A DNA stretch of 64,000 nt from Streptacidiphilus jiangxiensis (GTDB taxonomy: Bacteria; Actinomycetota; Actinomycetes; Streptomycetales; Streptomycetaceae): assembly GCF_900109465.1 (NCBI RefSeq), contig NZ_FOAZ01000016.1, positions 133,628 through 197,627 on the forward strand, read 5' to 3'. The notes under the pieces were generated by a model. The model was not told the DNA's origin and ran no database searches. It saw nothing but the letters and a program-made list of their open reading frames with translations. Position numbers and translations under genes: made by a program. Shown here one piece after another: positions 58,616 to 64,000 of this stretch (the first letter of the stretch is position 1; every line of letters starts with the position of its first letter).

Positions 58616-60199
58616 TCAGGCGGCGGCGTCGCCCACCGACTCCGGCTCGGCCGCCGCGTCGGTCTCCGAGGCCGGCTGGACGCCGCCCTTCAGGCCCAGT
58701 AGCGCGACCACCGCGGCCAGCGCCATCAGGCCGGACATGATGTAGAAGACGTACTGCACGCCGTGCGCGAAGTCCTGCCGGATAAAGGTCGGGATGTCCG
58801 CGAGCGAGCCGCTGCCGCTGCCGAAGCTGCTGCTGGAGCCGCCACCGGCCTTCGCGCCGGCCGAGGCGGCGGCCGCGTGGGCCTGCGGGTCGGCCGCGAC
58901 CCGGTTCTGGAACACCGAGATCATCACCGTGCCGAGCACGGCGAAGCTGAGGCTCGACGCGTAGTTGCGGACCGTCTGGGTGATGCCCGTCGCCTCGCCG
59001 TACGAGACGCTGGAGGCGCGGTTGATCGCGTCGGTGTTGGACGGGCCGACCATCATGCCCATGCCCGCGCCGGAGATGATGATGGGCCAGGTCAGCTGGC
59101 TCATGTCCAGCGAGGTGACCTTGCTCGCCCACAGGTAGAAGCCGACGGCGGCGATCACCGAGCCCATGAAGACCGGGCGCTTGGCGCCGACCTTGTCCAG
59201 CAGCCGGCCGCCGATCTGGGAGGTGACCATGAAGCCGACGAAGAAGTACAGCAGCGTCACGCCGGACTTCTGGGTGTTCTGTCCCAGCGACACCGCTGCG
59301 TACTCGCTGGCGAAGAAGAACATGGGGAGGAAGACGGCCATCGAGATGGCCAGGATCACGCACTGCACCGTGAAGGCCCGGTTGCTGAAGATCGCCACGT
59401 CGATCAGCGGCGCCTGGCGCCCGCGTTCGTAGCGGTAGAAGATCACCAGCAGGACCGCGCCCGCCGCGATCGACAGGCCGATCAGCGGGTTGTGCCAGCC
59501 CCACACCTTGGACTGCTGGAAGCCGAAGACGCTCAGTGCCACACCGAAGGCGATCAGCAGCAGGCCGGTCCAGTCGATCGGCGCCGGGCGGTAGCGGGTC
59601 GTGGGCTTCGAGATCGCGATCAGCAGCAGCGCGACCAGGGCCACCGGGATGTTGACCCAGAAGATGCCGCGCCAGGTCCACTCCGTCAGATAGCCGCCCA
59701 GCACCGGGCCGACGGCCGTCAGGCCGCCCGCGATGCCGAAGAACAGCGCGAGGGCGCGACCGCGCGAGCGCAGGTCGTAGGTGTTGACGACGATCGCCAG
59801 GGCGGCCGGGTACATCAGCGCGCCGCCGAGGCCCTGCACGGCGCGGAAGGTGATGATCCAGGCCTGGGCGAGGGAGCCGGTCGGCGTCAGACCGCACAGG
59901 GCCGACGCGCCGGCGAAGACGATGACACCGATGACGGCCATCCGGGTGTGCCCGAGCGTGTCGGACAGACGCCCGCCGAGGGCGAAGAAGGCGGCCATGG
60001 CCAGCAGGTAGGCGTTGACCGCCCACTGCACGCCGGTGCCGCTCAGGTTCAGTTCGTGCTGGATCGTCGGAGCGGCGATCGAGACGATGGTCTGGTCGAT
60101 GAAGGTCATCGCCACGGCGCAGATCATGGCGGCGAGGACAAGGCCCTTGCGTCCGCCCGTGGATGATCCTGCGTCGGATGTGAAGCCGGTGGCAGTCAT
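58616..60199 (-). CDS. DHA2-family MFS drug transporter (EmrB/QacA type)
   Basis: This 527-residue protein has fourteen membrane helices. AVAMTFIDQTIVSIAAPTIQ is the DHA2 first-helix motif with the acidic residue, GGRLSDTLGHTRMAVIGV is motif A, and FRAVQGLGGALMYPAALAIV and GPVLGGYLTEWTWRGIFWVN are motifs B/C of 14-TMS exporters. A Gly/Ser-rich insert (AGGGSSSSFGSGSGS) lies near the end. The ATG at 60199 is used. It is divergent from the DUF488 gene. The substrate is presumably cationic or amphiphilic drugs. Confidence 0.9.
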   Translation of the reverse strand: MTATGFTSDAGSSTGGRKGLVLAAMICAVAMTFIDQTIVSIAAPTIQHELNLSGTGVQWAVNAYLLAMAAFFALGGRLSDTLGHTRMAVIGVIVFAGASALCGLTPTGSLAQAWIITFRAVQGLGGALMYPAALAIVVNTYDLRSRGRALALFFGIAGGLTAVGPVLGGYLTEWTWRGIFWVNIPVALVALLLIAISKPTTRYRPAPIDWTGLLLIAFGVALSVFGFQQSKVWGWHNPLIGLSIAAGAVLLVIFYRYERGRQAPLIDVAIFSNRAFTVQCVILAISMAVFLPMFFFASEYAAVSLGQNTQKSGVTLLYFFVGFMVTSQIGGRLLDKVGAKRPVFMGSVIAAVGFYLWASKVTSLDMSQLTWPIIISGAGMGMMVGPSNTDAINRASSVSYGEATGITQTVRNYASSLSFAVLGTVMISVFQNRVAADPQAHAAAASAGAKAGGGSSSSFGSGSGSLADIPTFIRQDFAHGVQYVFYIMSGLMALAAVVALLGLKGGVQPASETDAAAEPESVGDAAA

Positions 60200-60335
60200 G
60201 CCGTTCAGTTCCCCCTGGATGATTCGTGTGGCGCGCAGACCCTAGCACCCGGGTCATACCCGCGGGGAGCGCGCGGGCGCAGGCTTGCGGGCGTGGCGGC
60301 GTGCTGACACGTGCCGTCCGCGCGAGACTTCCCCC

Positions 60336-60710
60336 ATGAGCCCCACCGCGCACCCCGGTGTCCGGATCCGCCGCGTCTACGACCCACCGGACCCGGAGGA
60401 CGGCGCCCGCGTCCTCGTCGACCGGCTGTGGCCGCGCGGACTGTCCAAGGAGGCGGCGGAACTGGACGACTGGCCCAAGGCGGTCACCCCGTCGACGGAG
60501 CTGCGCCGCTGGTACCACGCCACGGACGAGGGGGACGCCGCGTATGCGGAGTTCCGCGAGCGCTACCTCGCGGAGCTCGCCGAGCCCGAGCCCGCCGCCG
60601 CCCTCGACGCGCTCCGCGCCCGCGCCGCGGCCGGTCCGGTCACCCTGCTGACGGCCTCCAAGCACCCGGACCACAGCCACGCGTCGGTCCTGCTGGAACG
60701 CCTGCGCTGA
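60336..60710 (+). CDS. DUF488 family protein
   Basis: This 124-residue protein matches the DUF488/YeaO family: IRRVYDPPDPEDGARVLVDR LWPRGLSKEAAELDDW, STELRRWYHATDEGDAAYAEF RERY and LLTASKHPDHSHASVL. The family is widespread and of unknown function, with conserved Arg/Trp/His residues that suggest a nucleic-acid or metal-related activity. The ATG at 60336 fits the family start. It is divergent from the DHA2 exporter. A small palindrome (60712-60725) follows the stop. Confidence 0.85.
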   Translation: MSPTAHPGVRIRRVYDPPDPEDGARVLVDRLWPRGLSKEAAELDDWPKAVTPSTELRRWYHATDEGDAAYAEFRERYLAELAEPEPAAALDALRARAAAGPVTLLTASKHPDHSHASVLLERLR

Positions 60711-60845
60711 CGGACGGGCCCGTCCCGGGCGGTTCACACGCCTGAGGTGTCGCTCCGCGCCCGACAGGACCGGGGCGGCTGTGCCGGGTTCACATGCTCA
60801 GGCGCGCGGCGCGTGCTCACACCGCCATGCGGCACGCCGCTCGGT

Positions 60846-62120
60846 TCACGCGGCGAGCTCCTGGCGCCGGGCCCAGCGGACGGTCGGGGCCATCGCCAGG
60901 CCGCCCACGGTGAACAGGGTTGCCAGTAGGGCCCAGCCGAGGATGCCGTGCCCGACGACCAGCCAGGCGACGACCGCCGGGCCGAGCATCATCGCCGCTG
61001 CCTGGCCCGTGTTGAAGACACCCTGGTACGCGCCGTGGGCGCCCTCCGGAGCGAGCGCGTAGCTCAGGGCCCAGCCGCCGGCCTGGCTCACCACCTCGCC
61101 CAGCGCCTGCAGGCCGACGCCCGCCGCGAGCACCACCGCGGCGACCCAACCGGGCAGGCCGTGCGCGAGTGCGAGGACCGCGCAGGAGCCGGCCAGCAGC
61201 AGGCCGCCGCGTCCGCAGGCCCGTGCGGCCGTGCCGACGCGCTCCGTGCCGTGCGTCGCCCGAACCTGGAGCAGCACCACCAGCACGGTGTTCACGAGCA
61301 TCGAGCCGGACACCATCCACCGCGGAGCCGACGTCTCGCGCACCAGCCAGAGCGGCACACCCACCTCGATCATCGAGAACTGAAGGCACAACAGGCCGTT
61401 GAGCGCCGTGACTGCGAGGAACGGCAGGTTGCGCAGGGCCGGGTTGGGCCCGGCGGCCTCGGCCGCCGCGCGGTCCGCACGCTTCGGGGGCGAGGGAAGC
61501 ACCACTGCGAACAGGGCGATCACCACGAGGTAGGAGAAGGCGTCCGCGAGGATCGCCACGCTGTAGGCGGCGCGGGTGTCGGCCTGCAGGGCGAGCGCCG
61601 CCAGGCAGGTGCCGACGCCGATGCCGACGTTGGTGACGGACCGGAGGTAGGCCCGTCCCTCGACGCGCTTCTCGGGCGGCAGCACCTCCGCGTACAGGGC
61701 GTTGCGTACGGCCCCGGAGCCGCGGTCGGCGGTGGCGACCAGGCAGGCCAGCACCACCAGGACGGGGAACGAGCCGACCAGCGTGTAGCTCGCGGTGCCG
61801 ACGGCCTCGACGGCGATCAGAGCGATCAGCACCGGCTTGGATCCGTACCGGTCCGCGGCGCGTCCGGCGGGCACGCCGGCGAGCACCCCGCACAGGCCCG
61901 CGGCGGTCAGCGCCAGGCCGACCCGACCCGCGCCGAAGCCGAGAACCCGGGTGAAGAACAGAACCGTCAGCGTCATGGACAGGCCGTTGCCGAGCGTGTT
62001 CACCAGGGTGATCCCGGCCAGGCGGCGGACCAGGCGGTCCTCGTGCAGCAGCCGGGGCCGGCGGGGTGGGCGGAGGCGACGCGGCGTCCGGGTCGACGCT
62101 TCGACAGTGGTGGTGGTCAT
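60846..62120 (-). CDS. MFS transporter
   Basis: This 424-residue protein has twelve membrane segments: LAGITLVNTLGNGLSMTLTV, GVPAGRAADRYGSKPVLIAL (motif A), and VFNTGQAAAMMLGPAVVAWL in the C-terminal half. The N-terminal ~25 residues are Thr/Arg-rich and cytoplasmic. The ATG at 62120 is chosen over a further upstream ATG. It is divergent from the ArsR-type regulator at 62192, which probably controls it. The substrate is unknown. Confidence 0.85.
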   Translation of the reverse strand: MTTTTVEASTRTPRRLRPPRRPRLLHEDRLVRRLAGITLVNTLGNGLSMTLTVLFFTRVLGFGAGRVGLALTAAGLCGVLAGVPAGRAADRYGSKPVLIALIAVEAVGTASYTLVGSFPVLVVLACLVATADRGSGAVRNALYAEVLPPEKRVEGRAYLRSVTNVGIGVGTCLAALALQADTRAAYSVAILADAFSYLVVIALFAVVLPSPPKRADRAAAEAAGPNPALRNLPFLAVTALNGLLCLQFSMIEVGVPLWLVRETSAPRWMVSGSMLVNTVLVVLLQVRATHGTERVGTAARACGRGGLLLAGSCAVLALAHGLPGWVAAVVLAAGVGLQALGEVVSQAGGWALSYALAPEGAHGAYQGVFNTGQAAAMMLGPAVVAWLVVGHGILGWALLATLFTVGGLAMAPTVRWARRQELAA

Positions 62121-62159
62121 GTGGGGATCAGACCGTGCACCGAGGGTCCGCCGGAACTG

Positions 62160-62177
62160 ATTTAGGCTGGGCCTCAA
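62160..62177. promoter_or_regulatory. Dyad in the MFS/ArsR intergenic region
   Basis: TTTAGGC and GCCTCAAA flank TGG, an imperfect dyad upstream of the ArsR-type gene and downstream of nothing else in the 71-bp divergent gap. It is a possible regulator site or promoter element. Confidence 0.35.
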
Positions 62178-62191
62178 AGACGGGGGTTCAC

Positions 62192-63175
62192 GTGCACCGG
62201 TTCCGGCTCGGCCTGGAGGATCTGGCCGCCGCTTCGTTCGCCTGCTCGCCGATGCAGGAGGCCGTGCTGAGCCTGCGGTTGTGGTCGCATCCGGGCGTCT
62301 ACGTCCACCAGACCCGCTGGTTCGAGCGGATGCGGCCCGACTTCGAGCGGCTCGACACCCGGCTCCTGCGCGCGTTGGTCGCGAGCAACCGCTTCATGCC
62401 GGACTTCCTGACGCCGCGCCCCACCACCCCGTTCCCCGACTTTCACGCCCAGCTCGCCGTCGTGCGCGCGTTCCCGCCGGAACGGCTGCACGCCGAGCTC
62501 GCGGCCGCGCACCTGCCGCACGACCGGGTGATCCCGCAGGTCCTGGTCGACGGGCTGGACGACCCGGCCGCCCTGCTGACCCGGATCACCGACGCGATCG
62601 AGGAGTACTGGGAGCGCTGTCTGGCCCCCGAGTGGTGGCCGCGCGCCCGGTCCGTGCTCCACGCCGACATGGTCCACCGCTCGCGGACCCTCGCCGAACG
62701 CGGCGCCGCCGCGCTCTTCACCGACCTGGACGGCCGCATCAGCTGGGCCGACGGCGATCTGACGATCCGCAGGGACTGGGGCAACGGCGACGCGGACATC
62801 GTCGTGGACGGCCGCGGCCTGATGTTCCTGCCGACCTTCTTCGCCCGCGGCGCGATCACCGCCATCGACGACGGCTACCCGCCGGTGATCAGCTATCCCG
62901 CCCGCGGCCAGGCGACGATGGACGGCGGCACCTTGCCGCCGCCGACCCCGCACGCGCTCGAACTCCTCGTCGGCGCGCCCAAGGCGCGGCTCCTCGCGCT
63001 GCTCGCCGAACCGACCTCCACCACCGAGCTGGCCCGCCGCCTGGAGGTCACCCCGGGCGCGGTCAGCCACCACCTCGCGGTCCTCGCCTCGACCCGCCTG
63101 GTGACCCGCGCCCGCCACGGCCGCATGGTCCTGTATGCCCGCAGCCCCCTCGGCGACGCCCTCTGCCAGGGGTGA
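62192..63175 (+). CDS. DUF5937/ArsR-type transcriptional regulator
   Basis: This 327-residue protein has a large N-terminal domain (LASFACSPMQEAVLSLRLWS, then DADIVVDGRGLMFLPTFFAR) typical of the actinomycete DUF5937 group, and a C-terminal ArsR winged helix (TTELARRLEVTPGAVSHHLA VLASTRLVTRARHGRMVLYA). The wing is at the end of the protein, unlike normal ArsR. The GTG at 62192 gives the usual VHRFRLGLEDLA start. It is divergent from the MFS gene. Confidence 0.82.
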   Translation: MHRFRLGLEDLAAASFACSPMQEAVLSLRLWSHPGVYVHQTRWFERMRPDFERLDTRLLRALVASNRFMPDFLTPRPTTPFPDFHAQLAVVRAFPPERLHAELAAAHLPHDRVIPQVLVDGLDDPAALLTRITDAIEEYWERCLAPEWWPRARSVLHADMVHRSRTLAERGAAALFTDLDGRISWADGDLTIRRDWGNGDADIVVDGRGLMFLPTFFARGAITAIDDGYPPVISYPARGQATMDGGTLPPPTPHALELLVGAPKARLLALLAEPTSTTELARRLEVTPGAVSHHLAVLASTRLVTRARHGRMVLYARSPLGDALCQG

Positions 63176-63217
63176 GGCTGTCAGGACCGAGACTCTCGCG
63201 ACTGTGGCTGTCAGGAC
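63176..63217. repeat. Short direct repeat between convergent genes
   Basis: GGCTGTCAGGAC occurs at 63176-63187 and again at 63206-63217, 30 bp apart. The second copy overlaps the stop codon of the leftward ATP-grasp gene. Its meaning is unclear; it may be a chance duplication. Confidence 0.35.
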
Positions 63218-64000
63218 TGAGGCGCGTCCGCCAGGAAACGGCGCAGCGAGTCCGTCATGGCAGCCACGAAGTCCTCGCGGGTGCGGTCCGGGAGGAGGTC
63301 GAGGGAGAGGTAGGGATTGAGGTCCTCCAACTCGACCAGCAGCAGCTCGCCTTCCTGCGTGCGGCAGGCGTCCACCCGCTGGATGCCGTGCCGCAGCGTG
63401 TTCCACTCCACGAACCGGCGGGCGAAGGCGAGATCGGCCTCGCTCGCCTCGTAGGGCTCCAGGACCCAGCGCCGCTCGGGGTCGGGAGCGTGCAGCGCGT
63501 ACTGGAACGCGTCTTCCACGAAGTAGAAGGAGACCTCGTAGCGGAAGTCGATCCGCGGCTGGACCAGGATCCCGCCGTAGTCGAGACCGTCCAGCTCCTC
63601 CGGCGGCACGAAGGCGAGGCCGATGGAGTCGGCGCCCACCTTCGGCTTGACCGCGTAGCTCGCGGCGGCGGGCAGCAGCGGCAGGTCCTCGCGCCGGTCC
63701 ACGGTGGGGATGACGGGGTGGCCGGCGGCCGTCAGGTCCAGCAGGTACTGCTTGCCGGCCATGTCACCGCGCCCGCAGAGCGGGTTGTAGACACGGGTGC
63801 CGCGTTCGGCGGCGCGCGCCCGGAAGGCGTCGTACTGCGCCTGGTAGTGCAGCACCGGCCCGCTGTTGCGGACCACCACCGCGTCGAAGCCGTCCATCAG
63901 CGCCGCCGCGTCCAGGGGATGGCACAGGGCCAGGTCGAAGCTCTCGCGCAGCCGGGACGTCAGGAAGACGTCCTCGTCGCCGTAGCGCCGACCCCGCGCC
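63211..64000 (-). CDS. ATP-grasp family protein (5' end beyond window)
   Basis: The visible 262 codons continue past the right edge, since the frame stays open beyond the internal ATG at 63897 (upstream residues include YGDEDVFLTSRLRESFDLAL). The sequence looks like an ATP-grasp domain: ASYAVKPKVGADSIGLAF (ATP-binding lysine), VQPRIDFRYEVSFYFVEDAF, and the metal ligands in GELLLVELEDLNPYLSLDLL. Such ligases join acid and amine groups using ATP. The N-terminal part and any neighbours are outside the window, so no substrate is given. Confidence 0.75.
   Translation of the reverse strand, partial: ARGRRYGDEDVFLTSRLRESFDLALCHPLDAAALMDGFDAVVVRNSGPVLHYQAQYDAFRARAAERGTRVYNPLCGRGDMAGKQYLLDLTAAGHPVIPTVDRREDLPLLPAAASYAVKPKVGADSIGLAFVPPEELDGLDYGGILVQPRIDFRYEVSFYFVEDAFQYALHAPDPERRWVLEPYEASEADLAFARRFVEWNTLRHGIQRVDACRTQEGELLLVELEDLNPYLSLDLLPDRTREDFVAAMTDSLRRFLADAPQS

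Noticed and set aside
1-64000. Biosynthetic gene cluster, prophage or integrative element
   Set aside because: No assembly-line synthases, terpene cyclases, integrase, transposase, tail or replication genes, tRNA or att-like repeats are visible; composition is even across the window.

Overview
The window is a 64 kb stretch of actinomycete chromosome, most likely from the Streptomyces/Kitasatospora/Streptacidiphilus group. Base composition is very GC-rich, third codon positions are almost always G or C, GTG starts and 4-bp stop/start overlaps are common, and an intergenic hairpin repeat of a kind I associate with Streptomyces lies at 1480-1540. I see no rRNA, tRNA, transposase, phage gene, CRISPR array or polyketide/peptide assembly line. 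The density of one-component regulators, transporters and oxidoreductases fits an accessory or metabolic region.

Layout. 1-7.2 kb: a cut-off MarR regulator, a ChaA-type cation antiporter, isopentenyl-diphosphate isomerase (idi), and divergent from idi a tight four-gene operon (nucleotidyltransferase, glycerol-1-phosphate dehydrogenase-like enzyme, CDP-alcohol phosphotransferase, family-2 glycosyltransferase) that looks built to make a phospho-alcohol lipid or glycopolymer; then a NarK-like transporter. 7.4-14 kb: a SnoaL/SDR pair with a divergent MarR gene, an ArsR/SRPBCC pair, and a complete OpuC-type osmoprotectant ABC operon whose binding protein appears circularly permuted. 14-21 kb: mixed genes (TetR, methyltransferase, HPr, a beta-lactamase-fold protein lacking the catalytic lysine, an SMP-30/strictosidine synthase-like lactonase, a lone TagG-like ABC permease). 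21-27.5 kb: a CtaG-like protein, exonuclease III, a two-gene operon pairing an alkylglycerol-monooxygenase-like hydroxylase with a lysoplasmalogenase-like protein, and two secreted proteins.

27.6-32 kb: a catabolic-looking operon (acetoacetate decarboxylase family, SDR, two amidohydrolases) behind a TetR-type operator. 32-42 kb: small regulator-enzyme pairs (MocR/EamA, MarR/NmrA, TetR/PPOX, GntR, Nudix, zinc-finger regulator, SDR/MarR, TetR). 42.7-53 kb: two paralogous APC-permease plus YtcJ-type amidohydrolase modules flank a three-gene WXG100/type VII-like operon. 53-64 kb: an aldo/keto reductase and four MFS transporters, each beside a regulator or small enzyme, then an ATP-grasp gene running off the end.

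An unusual share of genes concerns glycerol-, ether- or isoprenoid-type lipids: idi, the glycerol-1-phosphate dehydrogenase/CDP-alcohol transferase operon and the ether-lipid cleavage pair. Physical linkage is suggestive only. The most striking points are the permuted binding protein, the ether-lipid pair, the changed active sites in the CDP-alcohol transferase and the beta-lactamase-fold protein, and several well-formed operators that can be matched to adjacent regulators.
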